Source of the DNA: Prosapia bicincta
Lineage: Eukaryota > Arthropoda > Insecta > Hemiptera > Cercopidae
NCBI GenBank assembly: GCA_036971475.1
Contig: JBAIZL010000001.1
Location: forward strand, 208,077,841-208,141,840
DNA: 64,000 nt
Direction: 5' to 3'
The notes under the pieces were generated by a model. The model ran no database searches. It saw only the letters and a program-made list of their open reading frames with translations, and was not told where the DNA came from. The translations under genes and the position numbers were made by a program. Below, one piece after another: positions 1-13,400 of the stretch (within the stretch, counting starts at the first letter, position 1; every line of letters starts with the position of its first letter).

Positions 1-719
1 CTATCCTACTGGTGTCAACTTCGGAAGCAGGTTTATCTTTCAACAGAAAAATTTAAACCATTTCCTTTGAATGGACCTATTTTTGGTGTTTAAACGGTCT
101 CTTTCTCTTAGCGTATTTTACGGGCTTTTCACACCATAAATATATTATAAATATACTTAATGAGCTTCATCATGTATTTTAACAAACTTTCTTGTTGTTT
201 TTATTTTGTATTTTAGTATGTTTGGAAAATGTATGTAGCGCTAGAGAGGCAGATAAAGAATGTTCTATTCTTTCTGATAAAAATGTGTTTCGGTTTGTTT
301 TTCATAAATTTACCAAAGTTATAAGTCGGTCATTAATTACAACATTCCCAAGTAATGGACTAGTATCGTACGATTTAATCACATCGATAATTTTTTTGGT
401 TTAGTTTGAAATATTTAAAAATATATTAACTAGTACGTGCAGCTACGCAGTCTATAGTCTGAAGCTAGACTAAGTACTACAGATAACTGCTATAACTTTG
501 CAACCATTAAGAGATTATCTTTTGCATCGTTGCAGTTTTGTATCTAGAACATGCGCGCTAGTAGTTAAATGTTAAACAAAATTGCATCTACAAAGGATTA
601 TTTTACACTTGCATTTAGCTCAGCAATATTTCACGAGTTCAGTTCAGTTCGAACAGATATCATGATTGTAGGCTATTTAGCTTTTCCTTTAGAGCAGTTT
701 TCTTAAAATTCTGGTTTCC
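1..719. other. AT-rich DNA, nothing recognised
   Basis: AT-rich sequence with only short chance open frames. The longest starts at a TTG near 192, runs 70 codons and resembles nothing I know. No RNA gene, mobile-element end or tandem repeat was seen. Confidence 0.6.
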
Positions 720-841
720 TTTAAAGCTGAAAAATAAATAACTGGTAAAACTATCCTGTACATTCAATTCCTTCTATTAGCTCACACTCTCCTGATATAT
801 ATCCTTCATAAATTTTCAATCGGTAATACAATATGTTTTTA

Positions 842-1030
842 TTCATTTAATCAAGTTCAAATACATTTCTTTTAAAATTTAGTGGATGACAACTAATGTT
901 AATAAAGCTTTTTCAAATATTTAATTAATAATGAAATTATAAAATTTTGGAAAATCTATCTCAGATTTGAACTGAGTATTTTCATGTTCAAAATATAGCG
1001 CTTTGGCACTGAGCCAAATTTTCCATAGCT
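842..1030 (-). mobile_element. tRNA-derived SINE-like unit, copy 1
   Basis: On the minus strand, TTGGCTCAGTGCCAAAG (around 1002-1018) fits the RNA polymerase III A box (TRGCNNAGTGG). TCAGTTCAAATCTGA (961-975) fits a degraded B box (GGTTCGANTCC). Spacing is about 30 nt, as in tRNA. The 3' body runs to a conserved end reading AACTTGATT near 846. The same arrangement occurs around 13040, with a better B box. The parental tRNA was not identified. Confidence 0.55.
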
Positions 1031-1373
1031 ATAAATGTACTTGTCAAAGACTTATATGATTTTTTCCTCTACCCCCCCCCCCACTCAATCTGGTTGTTGT
1101 TGAAACCGCCATTAACAACCCTAAATTGTAGCATTGATTACCACACATTATCATAAATAATTCTCTAGGATAAAAATTAAATAAAAGAAATAAAATAAAC
1201 AATTAAAATTCTTTAACGTTAATGAACCTTCCTTCCCAAACTGATAATGCAAAAGGAAAGAGAAAAGAAACTAAAATAAAATCCAAGCGACGAAAAAAGA
1301 AAGCATATAAATACTAAAGAATAGAAGTAATAGTCCAACACCATACATAGAAAGGAGAATGGAAAATTGCAAC

Positions 1374-1424
1374 GAAATTCGCTTTCTATTTCGTTTTGAA
1401 ACGAAATTCGCTTTCTATTAATAT
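1374..1424. repeat. Short tandem duplication inside repeat A
   Basis: ACGAAATTCGCTTTCTATT occurs twice, about 28 bp apart, separated by TCGTTTTGAA. The related copies near 13255 and 46810 carry the motif once, so this is a private local duplication. Confidence 0.7.
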
Positions 1425-1560
1425 CTTCATTCTTACATATGTATATACGTATTTGTATTACTGATTTATAAAAAAAAGAAATTAAAACAAAATTTCATTT
1501 CTTGATTTAAGTAGAATTGACTTTCTAAAATGTTCATTTTACTCTTGACTTATAATTATT

Positions 1561-4500
1561 TGAAGTAGAGTTGGTTAAGTATTGCATATTTATATGAGAT
1601 TAATATATAAATTACAAAGTTGAAATTTTGTCCGTTCTTAATACCCAGTTCTACTAATATTTCATATTGTAAAACAGTGATTCATTTGTTTTAAACACGA
1701 TTTATTTCTTCTTGTCATTCAAGTATTGACCTAAACGTAGTTTCAATCTAAACATTATTAGTCAGAAGTTATGTATAGTAATACTTTTGTAAAATAAATT
1801 GAGAGCATTATTCCACAAAAGGTTTAATACTTGCCAATTTGTAAACCTATTCCTTTTTCTGCGTGTTTACAAAGACTTATAAAGAACGGCCTGAAAATCA
1901 TTGAACAGGGTGAAGACTTTCACAAAGCTCATTGAACAGAGCAAATCCAAGAAGTGAAGACTTTCACAAAGAATGTTAAGTAGATCTAACTGTCAAGAGG
2001 CACGATAAAGTTCCTTATGCGTGACGTCATTCGGCCAAACTTATTGATTGAATTCCGGTTTAAAGTTAGGAAACCAAGGATTTGAAGCAGAGGTAAAGTT
2101 TTATTTTTCTTCTCTCTTCAAATTATTTTTTGTTGACACTTTAAATATTGAATTAAAGCTTTGTATTACGAATGGGTGAGAAGAGAAAAAAACGTTTTGT
2201 CTAAATAAAAGGAAGCTAGAACTCTACGTAGTATAACATCGTTATTAATTTTATTGACAACGTAAAACCTCTAGCTATGTTTAAATAAATTCTTAAGGAA
2301 TATAGGTGTTATTGCAGTTATCTGATACATTATTAATAAGGTGATCTGCAAAGTCAAGAGCATTCCTAAATTTAACTTGAGAATGGTGCATTCAATAAAT
2401 TTAGTAATTGTTTCAAAATAAAATTAATCATTTTTTAATGTACAAAATGGTCATAAAATATAAACGATAAAACAATTTGAAACGATTACACTGTTTTAGA
2501 TCTCGTTTTTACCTTTGTTTAACATGTTAAGAATTGACAGAAATATTATCACTATTTTCGAATTCATGGAACTGACATATCATATTCACAAAGAGATTGC
2601 TTCTATATAAAATAAAATATATTTCAAATAAATTTTTCTAACAGTTGAAAATTTGTTATTGAATTCCATGGATTAATCATAACTTCCTGCATTATTAAAA
2701 TTTGAAATCTTGGACTATTTTGCAGTCGCGTTTTAAATTTTGAAAGTTAAATTTTGATTTCACATCACCTTACATAATGTTAATAACTTATCTGATCTAG
2801 AATTTATGTTGTACAGCTCGCTCCTGGATCAGATCTTGCCATTAATCATTGTTGATACGTGTTGGCTAGAGATCTCGCCAAATGTTGACTAATCAGTGAT
2901 GAAACGTTTTTAAAAATAATAAGGGAAACCTTTTTGATACTTATGTACATAATTGAATTACATTAAATTAAAACTGTTAAAAAAGATTTTGTTTTTGATA
3001 CGCCCCATCTAGCATCGTCCTTTCGGTTCGAAGACCTAAGCGACAAAAAGGTGAATGCTCAGAGTTCATTTTGCGATTCCTGTCCTTCTGCGCAATTTTC
3101 CGGCACATTTCTAATTGTCAGCTGTTTTCATAAAGAAAAAGGCTTGTGGAAATCATATATCAACCAGAAGAAGTATTTTTACAATTTATAGCTGATGGTT
3201 CAAGAAAAACTTAACACATATTGTTATACTATTTTCTTCGTTATCCCTTTCATATTGTGTCTTATATATCTGAAAAACAAAATACCCTATGAAACGTAAG
3301 TTTTTTGCCCTAAACGAATTTTACAAAAACGTTATTTTTTGTAATACGGTATTCACAATTCACTAGGGATAGTTTACCTTTTATAAGCACCATATACCGT
3401 ATCATATTTTTAAAATTGGGAAGGATAAACTGAAGAATTATTTGTATAAATATAAAGAAATCAATGAAGATTAATGATTGAACGTATAAATTAGACATTA
3501 TTAGACATTTTAATATTGATTAAAATAGACATTTTTCACCAGACACTAAAATATATACCAAACAGCTTAAAGTAAAGCGTATTACTAAAAGTGTTTTTAA
3601 AATGTTTTTAAAAAACTGGAAAAACTAAACCAGTCATCTGTATTTAGAAGTTGGCATGAGCCTACGTAAAATAATTTACTTTAGATTTACGGGAAAATCT
3701 CCAAATTTAATTTCGCGGTATTTTTGGAAAATACAGTCCTAATAAAGGTAAAAACTGAATAGATTTTTTAAAACTTTTATTCAGAACTTATATTGACAAA
3801 TATTGTTTATTTTCTCATTACAAATATTGATTTTGAGTTTGCTTTTGTTAGCCATTTTTTTTTATTTTAATGAAAAATGCACCTACAATATTAATGAACT
3901 TTCAGGTATCTCAGGTGTAATTTTTCATTTATATACATATTGGCGACTTCAATCAAATTTAACCAAAAAAAATTTAAACTTTATAAGGAACATGTGAGCA
4001 AAATCAATAAGACAACTTTTAATATCGTTGTTGATCTGTTGATTCATTTGTAATTCCCATTATAATAATTTTATTCTAAATCCCTAACTCAAAGCTCTAA
4101 GCAATTGATTTAGTCTAAGATTTTAGTAATAAAGGTATTAAACAATTTGATAAACTTCACATTAAGTTGGTATATTTACCTTTTTATACATTTATTTTAT
4201 CTAAAGCATTCTTTTCTAAATCTAGTGGCAGAGCTACTGACTAAGCATTTTTTTCAAGTCGACAAATATGACTGTTAACGCATACGTAGAGAAGGCAAGG
4301 ATTATTAATAACATACGATTGTATGTAAGCCCCTCTGATTGCTAACAAAATGCTACTAAAAAAAAGGTAATAAACGAGAAAAGATGTTGATATGAATTAG
4401 AAGCTATTTATGAATATTATGTAATAACATAATAGTTTTTTATCAACGTTTTGCAAATTTTTTATACAAAATCGAGCAAAACAGTTAAAGTGACTTTCGA

Positions 4501-7500
4501 AATGTTAGCAATTTCCATAGCTATACTTTGTTTATATATTACATATTGAAATAGTCTTTTATGTTCGGGACTTAATTGCATCACTTTATTTGCAATCAAT
4601 TTAATTGCATATTATTATTATTATTATTATATTATATAAGTGTATTTCGTTTTACAACGTCCATATTACTAGAAACGGTCAATTATATTAGTTGTTTTTA
4701 TTTATAATACAGTAATTTATGCAAAAAAGAAAATGAGTCAATTAAATTTACAAAATAAATAAATACATTTTGAGCAAGTAGTAATAGAGTCATCCTATTT
4801 TATTATTATTTTGTTGTCACAAAGTATAGGGATATATAGTATAGTATATTCGAAATATAAACAACTTTACAAGATTCATTATGTTGAAACTCCAGTTGTT
4901 TTAAATTATGGATGTTATTGTTCCAGTGACGGTGGCATTTGCGACCGGAAATAATAAAAGATAATTTAAAACCATTTCAGAGGAACTATATTTTCAGTTA
5001 ATTTTGAATATGCTCGTAAATCGTAAATGCAGTATAATAGGATAGATTTTAGGATGTACATTCAGTATATATCTTGAAAACTTACAATTTAGGAGTTTTG
5101 TAACTGCTAACAAGCGCAGAATTACAATAAAACTTGTCAGAAATATTTGGTGAATAAACGCAACAGACAGGACACTGTGAGATGCCAAATGGTTTCCCAA
5201 ATTAACGAACGACTAGATTGTCCTAATGGAATAAAGACTTAATCAGATTAAACTGTTTTTTTTATTTTATTTTAGCCATCTTATTTTTTTAAACTATGAC
5301 TTTATAGAAGAAAGAATAGCTAGAAATTATATCTACAGGAATTATAAAGCAATAAAATTATTGTATAAGTGGCTAATTAATATTAATAATACACTTACAA
5401 TTAATTACGAGTAATATAAAAGAGCAAAGTGCTGAAAGAGATGTGGCCGTATTGACGCTGTAAACTATCCAAAGTTTTGGTTTACCGAAATATATATCTA
5501 CTCTCCCAGACTAAAATGTCTATTTTGCATGTACAGATACAATCATAGGTTTACTAAGAATTACTAAGTACTTTAAGTTCTACTATTTCGTTAGAAGTTA
5601 TTTTTAAGTGAAAAAAAAGGTTAATATCACTGACACAATTTATTTTAAACTAAAACTATAATTACTATTACTAAAGCTAGAGTAGCACTTTAAACTTTGA
5701 ATCAACCACATAACCTAGTTTAACCTAAGACATGAGGAGTAAAACTGTACAGTTAAATTTAAGCAGCTAAATTAAATTAATTAAATTATTTGAACTAATT
5801 TTAAATTGAACTAAATAAAGCTAAGCCAAACATTATTAATAAAATGCAGGTGTCCTGGGAAGGAGATAACACAGTAAATAGCCTTGCCAACGTCGCTTAC
5901 CACCGCCGGATTTAACGAGAATGTGCAATTCTTCCACTAACACTGTTCCATATTTATAATCATGCCTACAGTAATATCCATTTGGATAGAGTTTTTATGT
6001 TATTCTTAAAAGTGCATGTATATTGACAGGGAGTTTACTGGAATGTATTTGGAACGGTTCTTAGACCAAGTAAGAAGATATGTTTTTTGTATGGTTCGAG
6101 AATGGTGCTGGGTTTATTGCTATTGTTTAAAAAAGCGGAATTGGTGCCTAATTAATTAACGCTTGAGTGCTTTCTGAAAATTAATGAAAATCTTGAGTGA
6201 GGTAGACAATGATCGAGATACCTAGAGGGGTCTGTAACAAATCATCGGTATTTCCCTGGTTGTTTTATAACAGCTTTCTAAAACGAAGGCTTTGTTTGGT
6301 GAGCTCGTGCAGTATCATTAGCCCTCAAAGACTTGATGGTCAGGTAGATGGCTGCAGACGTCGCTAACTCAGTCCAATTCCACTTTCTGAAGGTATGGTC
6401 TTTAGATAAGGCCTACTGACATTACAAAAAGGTATGATTGCACTACCTGGATCGAACCAAACAGAGGGTTCTGACGGTTCGGAAAGTTCGGCAGTTCTAA
6501 TAGAAATCGTAGTCCCAGAGGCAAATCTTACTTAGTGGTACTACGGGATCAGCCTTCGAGTTCCTCGATCCTGGTGACTCAAGACGCCTGACTTGGGCAA
6601 CGTATTTTTTCCGGTTAATTCCTTGGTCATTGTGTTTGTTTATAATATATACCCCTATTAGTAATATGAAGCCGATGGAAAACCTTCGTTCGCTAAAAAG
6701 GCCGTCTCCTTTCAGTAGAATGCTACTCAGATCATAACCATATTTGACGAGTCGACGACATCCCCGGTTGCTCCTAGGCATTAAGGTCTTTGGACTCTTA
6801 TCCATCACACTAAATTCATTATAGACTTATGTGCGGGGATCACGATTTAGAAGTCGATATAGTTTGTAATTGGTTTTACATGCTAAACTTTAGGTGATCT
6901 ATATTAAAACCGAACAAGATACTTCTTTTTCTGAATAAACAGTTCTCTTTTCATATCAGTTATTTTATATATGATATAATCAAAATGAGCTAGAAAAACC
7001 TATAAAACTTAGAACATATAAAATGCATTGAAATATTAGAAATTCCGGCTACCAATTAATATGGATAAGATATTTATAACTTTACTTTATTTTACCTGTA
7101 GATCGTCTTATTATTTTTAAAGGCATCATTAAATAATTTATAGGCGGAAATGATATCTAATGAATTTGCTAAGTTTGAAACCGTTGAAGGTTCCCTCTTG
7201 GAACAGATTCAGTATCTGTGTGTATAACGTAAATGTTAGAGATATAAAGTTACCTATTACTTCAAAGAGCTTAGCTACTACATTTCTAGAAGTTATCTCA
7301 ACTAAGAGTACTTTAGCGTGGATTCGTCACGGTTTAAGAGCTCAAAGCTGGATCAGAAGAGTATTCAAGTTCAAATTATGTTTATCTTTAGAATAAAAAA
7401 TTGCGTTTCATTTATATTTTCAAAATTGTAATAACCTGTCCTTAAGAACATTCAAATCGTTGAAAATTATCATGCATATTTTGAATACTATAAAGATTGG

Positions 7501-9893
7501 GTAGGATTTGAAAATAATATTATTTTATTACTTGTTATAGCCCTCTTACAATTTTTTTAATGATTAGAAAAGTTTAACTCATTTGAAGATATTATTATTA
7601 TTATTATTATTATTACTGTCACTAATTACACATTTAAAGCTAACAATCAATCCAAAACAAAAATAATACAATCCTTAAACTGAAATTGTACTGAGGGAAG
7701 TTGTAGCATTTCTGCATAGCAAAAACGGATCGCAGCACGCACGTAAGAAGTTAAAATGCTAGAAATGTATTTAAATGAATTTATTACGCTGGATAATTTC
7801 AATTAAAATTGCCTTTTACATTTATAGAATAAGAGGCTAATAATAGCATGTTTAGTTAAAAAATATAACTCTATAAAAGGGTAGAAGTCACCTGACTGCA
7901 TAAAATACAGTTTTCATACTAACACTAGAAATACATGTTTACGGGGATCGTTCAAAATTAGAGCTGAGGAGTGCGAGATTTAGAGTAGAGTAGTGTGAGA
8001 GAAAGGCTTAGAGAAAATAGAAACTGTATACATAAAAAAATCAATAAGAAATAAATCACTTTGGCTTAGGTTGTTGTCGCGAATCCTTTTCGCGTAATAA
8101 TGCTGGTAGTATACGTGTAACAATAATATTAATACTAGCAAACCAATAATAAAATAAACTCTACTTTAACGCATTAAAAATATGGATGAGCTACTATGTA
8201 GAAAGGTAATTTTAGACGAATCGCAATAAGTAATTGTGGTTAAAAAGTAAAATAAATTATTTTATATCAAAACATAATACAGTACATAAAAATTCTCACT
8301 TTGGTTTTGAAACATTTACTAGTGACTGAAATATAAAATCGTAATAAGTAAGAGAGATTTGATTCGTTGTCTTTCGTAAAGAGCTTTCGTCACAATCAAA
8401 CTCGTACCGTTTGCTTGCGAAGCGTTGAACGTCGTTCCTAACAGATATGATCTTCAAGGGAGAACATAAGGGTGGCGTTGGAGGCGATGGCGCGGCCATT
8501 GACCGTGTCATGGCCTCTTTACGTCACCCGAACATATTGTCTGGGATTGCGTACTTCCTTATTCTTGAATCAACTCGTTTCTTGCCAACCATTTGCGTTT
8601 CCAATTCTTCTATTTTTGTTGTTGTTTAATCTACAGTTCCCTGCTTTGAATCTTATACATTTCTTTATATTTGAGTGATTGTTGTTTTCTGTCTAATTTT
8701 AATGTTTTTTTTTTAAATACAAATTTGTTTCATAGATTGTTAATATTGTATAAGGTAATGTTTGATTCGTCGCGAGGAAATATTTTGTATAATAAAATGA
8801 GTTTTAAGCAGTTATACGACTCTTCTTATTTACCAAATAGATATATATATTTTATTAAGAAAAAGTAATAGTAACATGCTTGTGAGATTTGTCATAGAAT
8901 ATAAAATATTTTTCCTTAGAACTATTTACAAAAGGAAAGCCAACAGTGAATGTAGTAAATTAAAAATAAAACACTGAAGAGGTCAAAGTAGTCTAGATTG
9001 TTTAAGAGTGACAAATATCGTTTGGAAAATAAGATTTGTAAAGTAGAAGACTCTGTCCATCACTAGAACATTAAACAGCTGCAAACAGTTGGTTCTAAGT
9101 TAAAAAAAAGAGCATATAATGAGTCTCGTCAAAAGAAACTTTACAGTTTAACTTCAATATCGAATATTTACGACCAAATTTAAGTGTCTAAATTTTTGTT
9201 TTTGTTAAAACATTTTTAACTGCCTTTTGGAAAGTTTAATTAACATTGACCTATATTTTATTTTTGTAAAACAAGAACATGCACTATGTACAGTTTCAAC
9301 GCCCCTAACTAAGGAACACAACGAAATTAATTTCAATCTATAGCGGTCGGACATAAATATTATCTTATTAAAGTTAGAGTAACGTTTGTAGAATTACAAA
9401 TTTCCCCAGGGTTTACACAAATTGTGTAGTTGCAACAGCATGTGTTTTCAACGTTTTGTCTTTCTCAAAGTGGTTTAAGTTGCTCTAGATTTCAGGTTCA
9501 GGATATTTAATTAACAATTTCTCTCTTATGATAGTTGGATTATAATTATATAGATAGACTCTGAGGTACAAGGAGTGTCGAGAGAGTTTTGTCGTCCTGT
9601 TTCCACAAAAACAGACAATAATAGGCTTATAATATCTACCTTCATTAATTTCCTCTCAGTTACAGAAGAACTTTGTATGTCTAAATTCTAAATATGTTTC
9701 ACGTTTCCAAGATATAGGTAAGCAGAAGGTGATCTTTATTTAGTGGTGAATATCACGGGAATAGTTCGTTCATAAAATCCTTCCACATAATCATGAGTAT
9801 CGAGCAGCGTTAAAAAATTCCAAATAATTTAAAAGTAAATTAGGCGCAAAGTAATTATAATTTTTATAGTCAAAATATTTCAAATATTGTTGC

Positions 9894-9896
<3 letters not shown>
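1561..9896. other. Long AT-rich stretch without recognisable genes
   Basis: Mostly AT-rich sequence with scattered small chance frames. Notable details: a partial tandem duplication around 1895-1965 (GAAGACTTTCACAAAG twice), a perfect CRE palindrome TGACGTCA at 2022-2029, (ATT)n near 4612 and 7590, and somewhat GC-richer patches around 6300-6830 and 8400-8540. The 6497-6808 minus-strand frame (about 102 codons from ATG) and the 8296-8511 minus-strand frame (71 codons from ATG) resemble no family I recognise. Confidence 0.5.

Positions 9897-9947
<51 letters not shown>
9897..9947. repeat. (CA)n microsatellite
   Basis: About 25 uninterrupted CA dinucleotides followed by TAAATGTGTG. Confidence 0.95.
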
Positions 9948-9950
<3 letters not shown>

Positions 9951-12323
9951 TGTGTGTTATTATTACATCCAGTGGAGATAGTAACATTATGATCAATTTC
10001 AATTTCACTGAAAGGTAGGGCAAAGCCTAGATCATTCTACATAACATAAATAAAAATCGCTGCATATTTTAAGGCATTTTTATGATTAACATTAAAGACA
10101 ATTGGCCTTTTCACATAATTTTACTCATAATTCTCTCTGTTAAGTTGTTAGATCTGTAAAAATAAATTAAATATCTGTAAAATAAAATACAGTTAATTTG
10201 CTGGAAAAGTGCTTGTTTATTTTTCAGAAACCTTTCTGTTTAATGAATGTTACGTCTCTATATTTCACTAAAGTACATTGTTTGAGGAAATGGTAGTTTA
10301 CGTAGGAGAGGTTTTAAAGTAAATCTCGAATGAGTTATACAAATATAGAGTGCTTCATATTTTTCAACATTTACAAACAGTAGTCTTCGAGCTTTATCTG
10401 GCTTCACGTGTTTACATGAAATGCAACGTTTAGATTGAAAAAGCTTTAATAACTAAATCAGCTTGCTTTTAAAATTATTTTTTATTTCTTATATACTGAT
10501 TTTCATTTTTGTTAGGATATATCTATATATTTGAGCGCATTTTTCTGTCTTTCCCAACATTACAGCATTTTCCTCTCTTGAATGACCCCTTACGGAATGA
10601 TTCCGTTTTCAAAACTTAAATCGTACATCGTATATTAACAATTATTTGTTATAATTATACAGTTTTAAAAATACTGATTTAATATAAGTATAACGTAATA
10701 CCTAATCAAGTGTTAAAACAATTAAATTTATGTTTAAAACTCTTTAAAAGTAATTATTCTACGTCATCTAAATCACAAATAGAATATATCCATATGATTA
10801 CTGACTAGACAAAGTATTGACTTAATTAAATATGTTTAAACTCTAAAAGGTTGTCTCTAAAGCAACGACGACGTCCACATGATGAGGACGCAGCAAACAA
10901 AATTCGCCCGGCTCCTAAATAATTTAATAGTGTAAAAATCTAAACGAAGTAAAGTCTTTAGGACAACTAAACTTATTGAAACAAAAATTGTAAGAAGTTC
11001 AACACACGAATAGATTAATATATCCAGTTAGGATCCCTTGATATTACAACTTAAGCTTGGAGAAATATAGACTTGTGGTTAAATGTAAATTCTATTATTG
11101 CTTAAAGGTTTACATGTATAATTTACTATATTAGGTAACATAAATTACAGTACACAGATATAACAAAATCATAAAAACCGTCTTACTGTCACAGTGCTAC
11201 CAACGCTAAAATTTTAAATATTCTACTGTTTAAATATGTATTGAGCATTGAACGTCAATGATTAGTTAATTGTTAACTGTAGGGACAAAACGAACTACTA
11301 AATATATAATTATCACAACAATAAATCGAAATAAGCAGAAATCGCATGAGGCAATATACGATTACATGTAAACAGAACAACCTTTAATGTTGAATATTAC
11401 ATTTATATTGCCATATAAACAGCGGATAATTGGATAATTGGTAGAAATATTAATGTGCAAGAGTAATTGGTAACAAAATACGCGTAATACTTCAGAAAAT
11501 AAATGATACTAATACGAACATAAATAATTTGACACAGATATTAGTAACGGTAATGTAATATAATTAGCTATAAAATCGTGTTGCAATTTAATTATTACGT
11601 CACACAAAAATAGCTAGAGTCAGTAATGTGTAATTATTATTCAACCTATCATATGAATGTAAAAACTATGAGGTAGCTCGTGCACATATTCGCGGTATTT
11701 ATAGTTGAGTTACGCCCTGCGCTTGTCACACGTGTCACATCACAGCCATCACGATCTGACTGAAGAAAAAACAATATGCATATATTACTTCAAACTATGA
11801 CACACCGTTTAATTAAAGTGAACTAATACGATTGGCTGATATGACTTGGTTGCAGTATTAGCCGCTAGGCGTCGCTTGCAGTCAATGAATAATTACGCTG
11901 GTCAACATCAATTTTGTCGCAACAGATGTTGATAGATGCAACTTTGTATATTGAAAATGTAATCGGAAATCCTCCATCACTCATACGTTTTGTGTCACAA
12001 CGACATTGTTAAATTGTTATACTTACTAGTATAAATAAAGTGTATCTTTTCTTAAATTAAAGAGATGCTTTCTTAATTTAAATTAAAGAGACATTTTAAT
12101 AGTATGTAAATGCATTAGTTACAATGTAAAAATATCACAAACTAGACCTTAACGATAAATGACGTCATCATACTCCTATAATATAAACAGTATTTTCGCT
12201 ACAGCGTATTTGTCAGTAATTATGCCAATCGAAGTTCGGATCTCGTTTACAAATAACTATATCTTTGTACATAACTAAGACCCACAAATGCAATTTTTTC
12301 TTTCAATTCAGATTTTATTCAAC

Positions 12324-12325
<2 letters not shown>
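9948..12325. other. AT-rich DNA, nothing recognised
   Basis: No convincing coding frame. A slightly GC-richer patch at 11690-11780 has a CACGTG E-box (TCACACGTGTCAC). A CRE palindrome TGACGTCA lies at 12160-12167. Confidence 0.5.

Positions 12326-12384
<59 letters not shown>
12326..12384. repeat. (TA)n microsatellite
   Basis: Nearly pure alternating AT of about 58 bp. The apparent Ile-Tyr reading frame over it is an artefact. Confidence 0.95.
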
Positions 12385-12432
12385 GTTTTCTTGTTTATAA
12401 TCTAAAACAAAAAAGATTATTTAATTACAAGA

Positions 12433-12433
12433 A

Positions 12434-12466
<33 letters not shown>
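12433..12466. repeat. (TA)n tract bordering the hammerhead-type element
   Basis: A short AT-alternating run, with one TG interruption, directly abutting the left end of the hammerhead-bearing inverted repeat. Confidence 0.9.
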
Positions 12467-12470
<4 letters not shown>

Positions 12471-12651
12471 AGATTTTCGTTGGTAATCACTGCCATCATC
12501 ATCAGCAATGAATAATACAATATTCATGAATAATTAATAGTACAATAATTATTGCATTATTCATTCCTGATGATGTTGGTACTGTTTACCAATCGAAAAG
12601 CTTTGAATATAAATTAATTAATAAATTCTTGTATTTGAGTAGCCTATGTTG

Positions 12652-12652
<1 letters not shown>
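12463..12652. mobile_element. Inverted-repeat element with hammerhead motifs, family H2, copy 1
   Basis: Two inverted arms face each other. The left arm (about 12463-12515) is the diverged reverse complement of the right arm (about 12553-12610). The right arm continues through AAATTCTTGTATTTGAG to TATGTTGTT, where a (TA)n tract starts. Each arm carries the hammerhead core signature CTGATGA...GAAA followed by a near-palindromic AAGCTTT-type segment. The right arm is well formed and the left arm (minus strand) is degraded. Hammerhead motifs in inverted terminal repeats are known from Penelope-like retroelements. No reverse transcriptase is present here, so this would be a remnant or non-autonomous copy. 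Confidence 0.55.
12563..12608 (+). ncRNA. Hammerhead ribozyme motif (type I-like), family H2
   Basis: Stem I strand ATTC (12563-12566), core CTGATGA (12567-12573), an extra U, stem II GTTGGTA/TACCAA-C (one bulged U on the 3' side), then GAAA (12595-12598). Next come a self-complementary stem III AAGCTT (12598-12603), a U at position 17 (12604), and the second stem I strand GAAT (12605-12608). Predicted cleavage is after 12604. A palindromic loop-less stem III is the arrangement thought to work as a dimer. The extra U after CTGATGA and the bulge may lower activity. Confidence 0.5.

Positions 12653-12705
<53 letters not shown>
12653..12705. repeat. (TA)n microsatellite at the element edge
   Basis: Starts exactly after TATGTTGTT, the same boundary sequence that meets a (TA)n tract in the other H2 copy (14872). 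Confidence 0.95.
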
Positions 12706-12709
<4 letters not shown>

Positions 12710-12769
12710 GAGTGTGTGTGCATGTATTAATTGTAATTTTGAAATAAAAAATAACTAAAATAACATTTT

Positions 12770-13400
12770 TTTGGTTTGCCTCAGTAGGAATTGACTTTAA
12801 AACATTCTTTTTCTATAATATTTGTTTATCCAATCAAGTTCAAATACATTTGATTAATCCTGTAGTGGGTGATAATTGATGTCATTGTAGTTTTTTTTAT
12901 TATTTAATTATTATTCACTATTTTAAAATTTTAAAAGTCATTTAAATTTTGCTTTTTAAAATTCTGCCGAGTTACTTGTCTTGGTCAGATTCGAACTGAA
13001 TGACTACACGTCTGAAAAGATTACTTTGGCACTGAGCCAACATTCCCACAAATAGAAATCTATTACTTAATATTGTATTTGAAATTATAAGAGAAAGGTT
13101 GCATTATTGAAGGAATACAAGAGATAAATGAAATGAGAAATTATAGACCCCATCCGTTTCATAAATTAAAAACGAAGAAAAGGAGACGAATAAGTAGTAA
13201 CAAACAAAAATAATAGTACAACAACATTTACCGTATAGAAAGGAGAATGGAAAATTGCAAAGATATTCCCTTTCTATTTTGGGATCTAATATTGTGATTC
13301 TATCATATGTACAAGATTATACATATTTATAAAATTGTTAATATTTAATAAAAAATTACCAATAAAATTTGTCTTTGTTGACCTGAGTAGAAATTTTGTT
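12770..13400. repeat. Dispersed repeat family A, copy 2
   Basis: Shares ordered landmarks with 720-1560 and 46440-46990, including CAATCAAGTTCAAATACATT (12832 on), the tRNA-like core, and GGAGAATGGAAAATTGCAA (13241 on). A motif resembling CAGTAGGAATTGACTTT occurs near 12783, and a weaker version lies on the other side near 13383, hinting at a flanking duplication. Boundaries are approximate. Confidence 0.6.
12829..13050 (-). mobile_element. tRNA-derived SINE-like unit, copy 2
   Basis: The best-preserved copy. On the minus strand the A box reads TTGGCTCAGTGCCAAAG (13024-13040). The B box reads CAGTTCGAATCTG (12985-12997), a close match to GGTTCGANTCC, about 30 nt downstream. The 3' body ends near the conserved AACTTGATTGG. 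No clear poly-A tail or target-site duplication is visible, as expected if it is now part of a larger repeat. Confidence 0.6.

Larger units (their letters stand above)
720..1560. repeat. Dispersed repeat family A, copy 1
   Basis: This stretch is partly similar to 12770-13400 and 46440-46990. Shared landmarks in order are TTAGCTCACACTC (779 on), TTTAATCAAGTTCAAATACA (846 on), a tRNA-like core (961-1016), AGTCCAACACCATACATAG (1332 on), GGAGAATGGAAAATTGCAA (1354 on), and AAGTAGAATTGACTTTCT (1510 on). The order and orientation are the same in all three copies. The repeat is therefore larger than the SINE-like unit inside it. A poly-C run lies at 1072-1082. Copies are diverged, so boundaries are approximate. 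Confidence 0.6.

Noticed and set aside
6497..6808. 102-codon minus-strand frame in a GC-richer patch, with GGTTCGATCC (B-box-like, minus strand) nearby at 6450
   Set aside because: No recognisable protein family. The B-box-like word lacks an A box at the right distance, so no SINE or tRNA was called.
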